Shown here: positions 15,986 through 22,960 of the stretch, one piece after another | Position numbering within the stretch: the stretch's first letter is position 1 | Layout of the letters: each line of letters starts with the position of its first letter | Source of the DNA: Candidatus Gastranaerophilales bacterium | GTDB lineage: Bacteria; Cyanobacteriota; Vampirovibrionia; Gastranaerophilales; Gastranaerophilaceae | Reading direction: 5' to 3' | Length of the DNA stretch: 53,566 bases | Assembly (NCBI GenBank): GCA_900769355.1 | Contig: CAAGGG010000002.1 | Span: 1-53,566, forward strand | Made by a program: the position numbers and the translations under genes | The notes under the pieces: generated by a model | Told to the model about the DNA's origin: nothing | What the model saw: the letters and a program-made list of their open reading frames with translations, nothing else | Databases searched by the model: none

Positions 15986-16377
15986 ATGGTAAAAAACAAG
16001 TCTGTTAATCTTGCACATAAATTATTGGAAGAGCTTCTCGGGGGGGGGGCAATCGCCTTGAATCCTCGCCCCAACGGGGAGAGGAAGCAATCGTTCACGA
16101 GCGTATAGCGAGTGTTACGAGTGCAGGTGAGGGGGAAATAGCAACTAAGCAGCTAGGAAGCCAAGCAGCTAAGGTAGGTCGGCATTGCTTTGCCGACAAC
16201 GAAACCGGCTTAGATGTAAAGATGCTTAGAGGCATAGATGCAAAGTCTGTATCAGAAGCAGCTAAGTCTTTAGAAGTCGATAAGTCTGTAAGTCGTTGGG
16301 ACGATAAGTCCGAAATAGCAGTAGGTCGGATTTGCCAATCCGACAATAAAATTAAAACCCTATACAACACGTCATAG
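15986..16377 (+). CDS. Poly-G phase-variable upstream ORF of prepilin cassette 2 (sequenced in OFF frame)
   Basis: ATG 15986 opens MVKNKSVNLAHKLLEELLGGG, nearly identical to cassette 1. With ten G at 16040-16049 it stops at 16108 (40 residues). With eleven G the frame stays open for 108 further codons to TAG 16375-16377, giving 130 residues. The ON frame carries EEAIVHERIASVTSAGEGE, TKQLGSQAAK, GRHCFADNET, SVSEAAKSLEVDKSV and the same ending (GRICQSDNKIKTLYNTS) as cassette 1. The EEAIVHER..SVTSAG block reappears in cassette 3. That two independent downstream sequences are open in the same shifted register argues against chance. Confidence 0.6.
16040..16049 (+). repeat. Poly-G tract, 10 nt
   Basis: Ten G after CTC within the cassette 2 upstream ORF. 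The same length and context occur at 11854-11863 and 19940-19949. Confidence 0.9.
16174..16205 (+). repeat. GTAGGTC-hairpin interspersed repeat, copy 3
   Basis: GTAGGTCGGCA..TGCCGACAACGAAAC: the same outer ends as the other copies but a different stem (GTCGGCA/TGCCGAC). It lies in the ON frame of the cassette 2 upstream ORF, encoding VGRHCFADNE. Confidence 0.75.
16321..16347 (+). repeat. GTAGGTC-hairpin interspersed repeat, copy 4
   Basis: Identical in stem and loop to copy 1 at 11994-12020 and in the same reading frame (GRICQSD). The 54 nt before it (16267-16320) also match 11940-11993 almost perfectly, so the whole 3' part of the upstream ORF is duplicated between cassettes. Confidence 0.8.
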
Positions 16378-16450
16378 TGTTCAATTTTGTTGTAAAAATA
16401 CAAAAAAATAATAAAAAATATATTACACAATAAACCACAAAGGAGGTTCA

Positions 16451-17449
16451 ATGAAAGAGATACGCGAGATATTCGAGACCGTAAGTACGTATTGCGGAAT
16501 GATGTTTGGAGAAAATAGGGCAGCTAAGCAGCTAGGAAGCGGTGCAGCTAAGCGAAACTGTCATTTGGGGAAGAAGCAGTTGCCATCAGTCGTTATTCCG
16601 AGCGATAGCGAAGGAATCCAGCCTATAAAAATAGAAAGACTTGTTGCTTACCCATCTAAATCTTCCCTGACTAGGGAAGACTTATGTTACGGTAAAGTTG
16701 CACATGATAATAATTTCGACTCTCCTGAAACGGTCTATTCACTACTCACCACTCACCACTCACTAAAACGCGCTGCCTTCACATTGGCTGAAGTCCTCAT
16801 CACCCTCGGTATTATTGGTGTTGTCGCTGCTTTAACTCTTCCAACACTAATCCAAAACCACCAAAAACAGGTTTATGTTACTCAGTTGAAAAAAGCATAT
16901 TCGACATTGACAAATGCATACAATGAGCTTGCTGCAGAACAGGAAGTTGCTGATTGGAATCAAATTTCATGTTCTGACTGGTATTGTCTGTCAGATTTTT
17001 TGAAACATGTAAAAACAATAAAAAGTTTTGAGGGTTGCGAAGAAGATTGGTGTAATACTTATAATTCCGGAATTGCTGGCACGACTATGGTGTTTGGAAC
17101 GAGTTCCGGTTTTATAACTGCTGATGGTGCTCTGTTTATTTTTACTTGTGGTTCTTATTTAGATTCAAATTATACTTGGATTGTTGATGTCAATGGTTAT
17201 AACAAAGGACCAAACAAGCCTGGACGTGATATTTTTCAATTTGCACTTGAAAATCTTCATAAAGTTGATGATAGTTGGGATTCACAAAACACTGGAAACA
17301 GACTTATTCCTGTTGGCGCAAAAACGGATTATGGTTACAAAACCAACGATTATATTGGAGAATGGGGGCGTTGGGAAGATTGTTCAGCCACAAATCTTAC
17401 AACTTCTTGCACTGCCAAGGTTCTCATAGAGGGCAAAATGAATTATTAA
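16451..17449 (+). CDS. Type IV prepilin-like protein with ~109-residue modular leader (cassette 2)
   Basis: The 332-residue protein is a close relative of the 12111 gene: the same AAAGGAGG site, the same first 20 residues (one change, R to S) and the same prepilin segment. The cleavage motif KRAA|FTLAEVLITLGIIGVV starts at F110. The leader between is different and holds in-frame repeats: AAKQLGSGAAK (shared with the upstream ORFs) and VIPSDSEGIQP from the interspersed repeat at 16589-16625, also found in cassette 3. The mature part has its own Cys-rich region and the shared ending TSCTAKVLIEGKMNY. It lies between deoB and deoC, separated from each by a terminator, like an inserted unit. Confidence 0.75.
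   Translation: MKEIREIFETVSTYCGMMFGENRAAKQLGSGAAKRNCHLGKKQLPSVVIPSDSEGIQPIKIERLVAYPSKSSLTREDLCYGKVAHDNNFDSPETVYSLLTTHHSLKRAAFTLAEVLITLGIIGVVAALTLPTLIQNHQKQVYVTQLKKAYSTLTNAYNELAAEQEVADWNQISCSDWYCLSDFLKHVKTIKSFEGCEEDWCNTYNSGIAGTTMVFGTSSGFITADGALFIFTCGSYLDSNYTWIVDVNGYNKGPNKPGRDIFQFALENLHKVDDSWDSQNTGNRLIPVGAKTDYGYKTNDYIGEWGRWEDCSATNLTTSCTAKVLIEGKMNY
16589..16625 (+). repeat. ATTCCGAGCG-type interspersed repeat, copy 1
   Basis: The segment reads GTTATTCCGAGCGATAGCG then AAGGAATCC, an imperfect palindrome (ATTCC..GGAAT). It is translated in frame as VIPSDSEGIQP inside the prepilin 2 leader. A second copy at 20298-20333 is in the same frame in prepilin 3, and a third, more diverged, lies in the intergenic region 33284-33320. 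Confidence 0.75.
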
Positions 17450-17452
17450 CTG

Positions 17453-17479
17453 AAAAAGAGTCCATTTTGGACTCTTTTT
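17453..17479. terminator. Bidirectional terminator between prepilin 2 and deoC
   Basis: Perfect 11-bp stem AAAAAGAGTCC/GGACTCTTTTT with an ATTTT loop, between convergent genes. Confidence 0.88.
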
Positions 17480-17511
17480 AATTGCAAGTTGTTATAAAAA
17501 TAGTTATTAAA

Positions 17512-18162
17512 TTATGAAACAATTTTTACACCTGAACTTGTGCCAAGTCTTTCTGCACCGGCTTCAAGCATTTTTAAAGCTGCTTCTTTGTCACGAATTC
17601 CGCCTGATGCTTTTACTTTTAGCCCGAAAGGTGAAACTGTTTCATACATAAGTTTTACATCTTCTGCTTTTGCGCCAACTCCATTTTTTACAAAGCCTGT
17701 TGAGGTTTTAACAAAGTCTGCATTAGCTTCAACGCAGAGTTCGCAAGCTTTTTTAATTTCGTCTTTTTCAAGCAAGTCTGTTTCCAAAATTACTTTTAGC
17801 GGTTTGTTTTGGCAAGCTGCTTTGACAGCTTTTATGTCGTTTAAAACGAAGTTGTAATTTTTGTTTTTGATTGCGGTAACATTGATTACCATATCGATTT
17901 CATCAGCACCATCTTCTACTGCCTTTGTTGTTTCAAAAGCCTTGACGTCACTTCTGTTTGCCCCGAGAGGAAATCCGATAACTGTAACTATTTTTACGTC
18001 GCTGTTTTTTAGGTTCTCTTTGGCAAGTTTTACGTAAGCCGGATTGATACAAACTCCAAAAAAGTGGTGGTCTTTGGCTTCGTTAAAAAGTTTTATAAAA
18101 TCTTCCTGTTTTGCATCTTGTTTCAAAAGCGTGTGTTCAATGTGTTTGTTTAAGTTTTCCAT
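17512..18162 (-). CDS. deoC: Deoxyribose-phosphate aldolase
   Basis: The 216-residue class I aldolase cleaves 2-deoxyribose 5-phosphate to glyceraldehyde 3-phosphate and acetaldehyde. IEHTLLKQDA opens the barrel; VIGFPLGANRSDVKAFET and GADEIDMVINVTAIKNKNY carry the conserved Asp. VKTSTGF holds the Schiff-base Lys, and LKVKASGGIRDKEAALKMLEAGAERLGTSSG holds the second Lys and the phosphate site. The ribosome binding site is GGGAG. It works directly after DeoB in deoxynucleoside catabolism; the two are separated here by the cassette 2 prepilin genes. Confidence 0.93.
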   Translation of the reverse strand: MENLNKHIEHTLLKQDAKQEDFIKLFNEAKDHHFFGVCINPAYVKLAKENLKNSDVKIVTVIGFPLGANRSDVKAFETTKAVEDGADEIDMVINVTAIKNKNYNFVLNDIKAVKAACQNKPLKVILETDLLEKDEIKKACELCVEANADFVKTSTGFVKNGVGAKAEDVKLMYETVSPFGLKVKASGGIRDKEAALKMLEAGAERLGTSSGVKIVS

Positions 18163-18181
18163 AATTTCTCTCCCTTTTTGC

Positions 18182-18210
18182 TTGATTATAGCACAAAGTT
18201 TATTTATAAT
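18182..18210 (+). promoter_or_regulatory. sulP promoter, leaderless
   Basis: TTGATT (18182-18187), 17-nt spacer, TATAAT (18205-18210). The ATG at 18217 is the seventh base after the box, the expected +1, and no Shine-Dalgarno is present. Confidence 0.65.
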
Positions 18211-18216
18211 TCCTTT

Positions 18217-19818
18217 ATGAAGATTAAAGAGAAATTACAGGTTTTAGCAGGTGATATACTGGGTGGGCTTAATGCCTCTATAATTACGTTACCACAAGCT
18301 CTTGCGTTTGGCGTTGCAACTGGTTTTGGAGCAAGTGCCGGAATTTGGGGCGCAATAATTTTATGTTTTGTAGCAGGTGTTTTAGGAACAAAAGTTCCTA
18401 TGATATCAGGAGTTACAGGTCCTGTGGCGATTGTTGTGGCATCAGTTATGCATGCCTTGAATAAAGATTTGAACTCCGTTATATTTATAATCTTTTTAGC
18501 CGGAATTTTCCAGGTAATTTTATCATTAACCAAATTGCCGGAAATCGTAAAATATGTACCATATCCTGTGATTTCAGGTTTTATGAATGGTGTTGGTGTG
18601 ATTATTATCATAATGCAACTAAATCCGCTTTTGGGGCTTCCGGCTTGTTCAAACACTATCGAAAGTCTTGAAACTGTTTTTAAATCGATTTCAATGCTTA
18701 ATCTGCAAGCCTTTGCGATTGGTATTTTGACTCTGTTTATTGTGTTTTTCTTCCCGAAAAGATGGAATAAATATGTGCCGTCACAGATTTTGGCACTGAT
18801 TATATGTACGTTTGTTTCAATAAAAATGGGTTTGAATGTTGCAAAGATTTCACAAGTGTCGGTTTCTTTGCCATCTGTGAGTTTGCCTCATACTAATTTG
18901 CACGATTTTATTACGTATTTGCAATATTCTGTTATGCTTGCGGTGATTTTGTCTGCAGAAAGTTTACTAACCGGACTTGTATGCACGTCTGTGACAAAGG
19001 TTCAGGTTTCTCCAAAAAGAATGTTAGCAGCATTAGGAATTGGAAATGTTTGTTGCGCAATGACGGGAACTCTCCCTGGGGCTGCCGCAACCATGAGAAC
19101 TGTAGCTGCGCTGAAAACAGGTGCAACAACCCGTTTTGCGACAGTTGTGACGTCAGTTATTTTGGTTTTGTTAATTTATAAGTTCTCTGGTTTTGTTGCG
19201 GAAATTCCACTTGCGGTTCTTGCAGGAATTTTGATAAAAATAGGTTATGACATAATTGATATAAAATTCTTGAAAGTTTTGAAGCTTGCGCCCAAAGACG
19301 ATTTAATAGTTTTGGGTGTTGTGTTTGCTCTGACTGTTTTTTATAACTTGATTGTGGCTGTTGGTGTTGGTATTACTCTTGCATCACTTCTTTATGCTAA
19401 AAGAGTCGCGGATAGGGCAAAACTTGTTAAGCGCAAGATTTATGGTGATGATACAATGCGCATTGAAAAGGTTTTGGAGAAAACTTCCAGACATAAAATC
19501 CGTGTTGTGCACATAAGTGGAGCATTTTTCTTTGGTTCGGCAACTCAGATAATTTCTCAATTTGATGAATTTTTGGGGACAAAATACTTAATAATTGTTT
19601 ATGACGGGGAAGATATGCTTGATATTTCTGCAATTTTTGCGTTGGAAGATATTATTCTTCGTTTGAAATCACAACATATTAAAATTTTGATGGTTATGAA
19701 TAATGAAGATGTTAAATCTCAACTTGAAAAGTATGATATTGTATCACAGGTTGAGGGGGTATATTCGTCGGAGTTTGAAGCGATTGATGTCGCAAAATCT
19801 AATTATAAAGCTTGTTAG
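18217..19818 (+). CDS. SulP family anion transporter with STAS domain
   Basis: The protein of about 533 residues has an N-terminal membrane region (GDILGGLNASIITLPQALAFGVATGFGASAGIW is the SulP opening; later VPMISGVTGPVAIVVASVM and PYPVISGFMNGVGVIIIIMQ) and a C-terminal STAS domain (~430-533, GAFFFGSATQIISQF.. LIIVYDGEDMLDISAIFALEDII). SulP carriers move sulfate, bicarbonate or other anions; the substrate cannot be decided. An upstream in-frame ATG exists at 18178 but lies before the promoter, so MKIKEKLQVLAGDI is the start. Confidence 0.87.
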   Translation: MKIKEKLQVLAGDILGGLNASIITLPQALAFGVATGFGASAGIWGAIILCFVAGVLGTKVPMISGVTGPVAIVVASVMHALNKDLNSVIFIIFLAGIFQVILSLTKLPEIVKYVPYPVISGFMNGVGVIIIIMQLNPLLGLPACSNTIESLETVFKSISMLNLQAFAIGILTLFIVFFFPKRWNKYVPSQILALIICTFVSIKMGLNVAKISQVSVSLPSVSLPHTNLHDFITYLQYSVMLAVILSAESLLTGLVCTSVTKVQVSPKRMLAALGIGNVCCAMTGTLPGAAATMRTVAALKTGATTRFATVVTSVILVLLIYKFSGFVAEIPLAVLAGILIKIGYDIIDIKFLKVLKLAPKDDLIVLGVVFALTVFYNLIVAVGVGITLASLLYAKRVADRAKLVKRKIYGDDTMRIEKVLEKTSRHKIRVVHISGAFFFGSATQIISQFDEFLGTKYLIIVYDGEDMLDISAIFALEDIILRLKSQHIKILMVMNNEDVKSQLEKYDIVSQVEGVYSSEFEAIDVAKSNYKAC

Positions 19819-19819
19819 G

Positions 19820-19848
19820 TTGAAATCTGTTTGAAAATATGTTAAAAT
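19820..19848 (+). promoter_or_regulatory. Promoter of prepilin cassette 3
   Basis: TTGAAA (19820-19825), 17-nt spacer, TAAAAT (19843-19848) with extended TGT, matching cassettes 1 and 2. Unlike them, a ~55-nt leader follows with a GTCAGGC/GCCTGAC hairpin (19868-19891) and an AAGGAG site 7 nt before ATG 19910. Confidence 0.7.
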
Positions 19849-19867
19849 GAACTTGTAAGAATAAAAA

Positions 19868-19891
19868 GTAGGTCAGGCATTGCCTGACAAT
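19868..19891 (+). repeat. GTAGGTC-hairpin interspersed repeat, copy 5
   Basis: GTAGGTCAGGCA..TGCCTGACAAT. The copy sits in the 5' leader of cassette 3, just upstream of the ribosome binding site, where the hairpin could affect translation. Confidence 0.7.
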
Positions 19892-19909
19892 ATGGATAAG
19901 GAGATTTTT

Positions 19910-21114
19910 ATGAGAAGATTTAACTTAAGAAGAGCCCTCGGGGGGGGGGCAAGCACCGAAACCCAGGTATAATAGGTCGTTGGGCTGATTTAGATGCAAA
20001 GATGCAGAGATGCGAAGAGGCAAAGTCTTTTACAGAAATTACGGAGCCAATCCTCGCCCCTATGGAGGGAGAGGAAGCAATCGTTCACGAACGATTAGTG
20101 AGTGTTACGAGTGCAGGTGCGGGGGAAAATCATATAGCAACAATCCAATCGTACCCCTCACCCGAATTTCTAAATTCACTGCCGTTCATTAAGAAATTCT
20201 ACCCTGCTCCCCGTTGGGACGAGGGTAAAGTTACAAAAGTTGCTCATGAAAATATTCGCAACTCACATCATTATGAAAAGCCAAAATCGCTATCTATCGT
20301 CATTCCGAGCGATAGCGAAGGAATCCAGCCTATTTCTAATTCAACAAAGTTGCAAGGGAAAGAAATTAACTCAACCGAAACGGTCCATTCACCACTCACT
20401 ACTCACAATTCACTAAAGAAAGCTGCCTTCACTTTGGCTGAAGTTCTAATCACCCTCGGGATCATCGGTGTTGTTGCAGCCTTAACTCTCCCGACGGTTA
20501 TCCAGAATTACCAAAAGCAAGTGACTGTAAACAAACTCAAAAAAGCGTATTCAGTTCTCGGGCAAGTTGCACAAAGAGCTATTGCGGATAATGGGGCTAT
20601 ATCTGTTACGAATGGGGAGCCTTTAAATAGTAATACTTGCAAATCAATTTTTCATACTTACTGGCTTCCTTATTTTAAAGGAGCAGAAGTCTATCCGGAA
20701 GGAAAAAAGCCAAATTTAAATGATAATACCGCATTTTATCGCCATTTAAGAAGTGGATATTGGGACACTAATATATATACTCAATATGCTGCAGGAAGAA
20801 TATTCTTTACAACCCCAGATGACATGTCTTTTTATATAGATATTATGAAATGGGTTAGCAAATATGACAATGATGGCAAGTTAATTTCACAAACAGGCGT
20901 ATATAATTCTTTTCAAACTGTTTATGTCGATATAAATGGTTTAAAACAACCAAATACTATTGGGAAAGACGTATTCATTTTTACAATAGATTTTGAAAAA
21001 GGAATCGCTAAACCTTGGGGATACAATTCAAGTGATAGCGCAATAAATAGCAATGACGTATATTATGCGGCCAAAATTATCAAAGACGGCTGGAAAATTA
21101 CTTATCCTTGGTAA
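19910..21114 (+). CDS. Phase-variable type IV prepilin-like protein, poly-G in the coding sequence (cassette 3, sequenced in OFF frame)
   Basis: An AAGGAG site precedes ATG 19910 (MRRFNLRRALGGG). With ten G at 19940-19949 it stops at 19972 after 20 codons. One extra G joins it without interruption to the long frame ending at 21114, giving about 401 residues. That frame contains EEAIVHERLVSVTSAGAGE and VIPSDSEGIQP repeats and the prepilin motif KKAA|FTLAEVLITLGIIGVVAALTLPTVIQN (F174 in the ON product). The unbroken part alone begins at an ATG at 20002 with no ribosome binding site, so the upstream start is the likely true one. The mature part differs from prepilins 1 and 2 and has few Cys. As sequenced, the gene is predicted OFF. 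Confidence 0.7.
19940..19949 (+). repeat. Poly-G tract, 10 nt, inside prepilin 3
   Basis: Ten G after CTC, 10 codons into the gene. Eleven G fuses the start to the prepilin frame, nine G leads to a stop after about 15 more codons, and ten G stops at 19972. Confidence 0.9.
20298..20333 (+). repeat. ATTCCGAGCG-type interspersed repeat, copy 2
   Basis: Near-identical to 16589-16625 and in the same reading frame (VIPSDSEGIQP) within the prepilin 3 leader, although the surrounding leader is unrelated. Confidence 0.75.
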
Positions 21115-21585
21115 TTATTTATGATATGTTTCACCTTTAATAATTTTGAATGCACGATAAATTTGTTCGACAAGAATTAGTCTTGCAAATTGGTGCAAAA
21201 AAGTCATTTTAGACATGCTCATTTTGAAATTAGCTCGAGCAGAAACATTCGCAGAAATTCCGCAAGATGAACCAATTACAAAAACAATTTCACAAATGCC
21301 GTCGTTTGTTAAATCTTCAATTTTTTGTGCAAACTCTTCTGATGAAAGCATTTTGCCTTTGATTTCCATTGTGATTACAAAAGATTGTGGTTTTATATGT
21401 GACAAAATTTTTTCGCCCTCTTGATCTAAAACTTTTTGAGTTAAATTTTCATCTTTTATCTCAATAGGAGAAAGCTCCAAAATTTCCACAGAAGCGTAAG
21501 GTGTAAGACGTTTTAAAAATTCGTCGATACCTTCTTTCAAAAACTTTTCTTTGATTTTTCCAAGTGCAATGATTTTTATGTTCAT
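21115..21585 (-). CDS. rlmH: 23S rRNA (pseudouridine1915-N3)-methyltransferase
   Basis: The 156-residue SPOUT methyltransferase modifies pseudouridine 1915 in helix 69 of 23S rRNA. MNIKIIALGKIKEKFLKEGIDEFLKRL is the family opening; FVIGSSCGIS stands in the place of the usual IGGxxG SAM loop, with S-C replacing the second Gly; EQIYRAFKIIKGETYHK is the classic C-terminal signature. Full family length. It converges with prepilin 3 with no intergenic space. Confidence 0.92.
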   Translation of the reverse strand: MNIKIIALGKIKEKFLKEGIDEFLKRLTPYASVEILELSPIEIKDENLTQKVLDQEGEKILSHIKPQSFVITMEIKGKMLSSEEFAQKIEDLTNDGICEIVFVIGSSCGISANVSARANFKMSMSKMTFLHQFARLILVEQIYRAFKIIKGETYHK

Positions 21586-21630
21586 TTTGGTCTTTCTTTA
21601 ATTGTAGTCAGAATTGTGCGATAGAAATTG

Positions 21631-22479
21631 TTATTTTGCCATATAAACAGTTTGAGATGGGAACGCAAATTCAATTCCTTCTGTACGGAACTGTTTGATA
21701 GCCTCAAAAAGAATTTCTCCACGGACTTTTTCAAGCGTAATGATTGACGATGTTTTGACATAGCCAAATAATTTTATATTGATAGAACTGCTGTCAAGCG
21801 CATCTATATTTACCCTGAAATCCTGTGTGACGTCATGTCTTGTTTTCATAATCGATTTGATTATTGCGATAGCTTTTTGGATTTTTTCTTCACTTGTGTC
21901 ATAAGTAATCCCAAAAACAATTTGGATTTTACGTTTTTTGGCGCGAGAAACATTTTCAACTACGTTAGAATCGATTATGCTGTTAGGTATTGTCGCCATG
22001 AAATTGTCGAGTGTGCGAACTTTTGTGGAATGAAGAGTGATATTTTCAACTGTGCCTTCAATGTCGTTTACTTTTATGTAATCTCCTATTTTAAAGACTT
22101 TGTCTGTCAAAATTGCCAAAGTACCAAACATGGAAGCGATTGTTTGTTGTGCCGCAAAACCAACAGCCAAACCTGTAATTCCAAAACCTGCAATTAGTGA
22201 GGTCAGAGAATAACCTTGACTTTGCAAAAATGACGCTGTAATAAAGAAAAATATAAGAGTTTTAATCACTTTTTCCAAAATCGGAAAAACATGCACCAAA
22301 GTCGCCGAGTTGTCAGGGTTGATAAATTTGGCTTTAAGTTTATTGATAAACATATCGGTAAGCTTAAAAAGTACCAAAATAATAATTATGTTTATAATAA
22401 TACCTAAAAACATAGCTATTTTAAAAGTTGAAAAAACTTTATTAATATTATCTGCATTTACAGCCATTTGTTCTAGCAT
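21631..22479 (-). CDS. MscS-type mechanosensitive ion channel
   Basis: The 282-residue channel releases solutes on hypo-osmotic shock. Two N-terminal membrane helices precede the pore helix TM3 (SLTSLIAGFGITGLAVGFAAQQTIASMFGTLAIL), followed by the MscS beta domain (KVFKIGDYIKVNDIEGTVENITLHSTKVRTLDNFMATIPNS). The C-terminal alpha-beta part ends in AFPSQTVYMAK. The length matches small-conductance channels (~286 residues). An AGGGTGA site precedes the ATG. The 45-nt gap allows co-transcription with rlmH. Confidence 0.9.
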   Translation of the reverse strand: MLEQMAVNADNINKVFSTFKIAMFLGIIINIIIILVLFKLTDMFINKLKAKFINPDNSATLVHVFPILEKVIKTLIFFFITASFLQSQGYSLTSLIAGFGITGLAVGFAAQQTIASMFGTLAILTDKVFKIGDYIKVNDIEGTVENITLHSTKVRTLDNFMATIPNSIIDSNVVENVSRAKKRKIQIVFGITYDTSEEKIQKAIAIIKSIMKTRHDVTQDFRVNIDALDSSSINIKLFGYVKTSSIITLEKVRGEILFEAIKQFRTEGIEFAFPSQTVYMAK

Positions 22480-22508
22480 AACATCACCCTAAAATTTTGC
22501 ACTAAAAA

Positions 22509-22581
22509 AGCGGAAGACGAGACTCGAACTCGCAACAGCCTGCTTGGAAGGCAGGTACTCTAGCCATTGAGTTACTTCCGC
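22509..22581 (-). tRNA. tRNA-Gly (TCC)
   Basis: On the minus strand the sequence folds as a full cloverleaf: acceptor GCGGAAG/CTTCCGC, anticodon stem CCTGC/GCAGG with loop CTTCCAA (anticodon TCC), and T-loop GTTCGAGTC. The discriminator is U73, as expected for glycine. CCA is not encoded; a T6 run follows at once. A TTGCAA box about 40-45 nt upstream is a likely -35 element. Confidence 0.95.
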
Positions 22582-22732
22582 ATAACCTAAGTATAATATA
22601 AAAAAAAAATATTGCAAGAGGTTTTAAAGAAAACTAATTCTTTAGAATTAATCCTGTGTGCTATAAATCTCTTTAAAAAGTTATTCTTTGGAGTGGTGAA
22701 ATATTTTGAAAAAAAGGTTATTATATATTTGT

Positions 22733-22900
22733 AAGCTTGTTATATCCAGGCACTTATTTCGGGGTTGCGACAAGATTTTTTCTTAGAGCGGTTTGGTTTA
22801 AAATATAGCAAGCTTATTCTTCTCAAATACTATGTACAAAATTTTTTCATAAACAGACTCTATGTTTGATTGACCTGATGGCCCCCCGTCAGGTCTTTTA
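22733..22900 (+). ncRNA. Candidate structured RNA with intrinsic terminator upstream of ppiC
   Basis: The 379-nt gap between tRNA-Gly and the PpiC start has no open frame but a strong fold: AAGCTTGTTATAT (22733-22745) pairs over 13 bp with ATATAGCAAGCTT (22803-22815; one G-U). This encloses a 57-nt loop containing TTCGGGGTTGCGACAAG, and the segment ends in a GC-rich terminator (GACCTGATGG/CCGTCAGGTC then TTTT, 22872-22899). About 165 nt in total. It could be a free-standing small RNA or an attenuator for the ppiC operon. I could not match it to 6S, SRP, RNase P or a riboswitch class I know. Confidence 0.5.
22872..22899 (+). terminator. Terminator closing the candidate RNA
   Basis: A 10-bp GC-rich stem with a C4 loop and a T4 tail, 61 nt before the PpiC start codon. 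Confidence 0.8.
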
Positions 22901-22960
22901 TTATCTTGATAATTAGTCTTTTTATGTTATTATTTGGGGGTAAAATATAAGGAGAAAATT

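Noticed and set aside
16095..16451. 118-codon minus-strand frame in cassette 2
   Set aside because: It is again the mirror of the repeats in the plus-strand ON frame; it overlaps the prepilin ribosome site and has no credible start signals.
11854..19949. Poly-G runs as assembly artefacts only
   Set aside because: A miscounted homopolymer is possible at one site. But three runs at equivalent positions, with all three long frames opening in the same register, make a biological switch (or at least a true eleven-G state in part of the population) the better reading. Read-level proof is still needed.
22690..22960. Calling the candidate RNA 6S, SRP or tmRNA
   Set aside because: No GGAAGGAAGCAG-type SRP loop, no tRNA-like ends and no clear 6S central bubble were found; only a generic structured RNA call is supportable.
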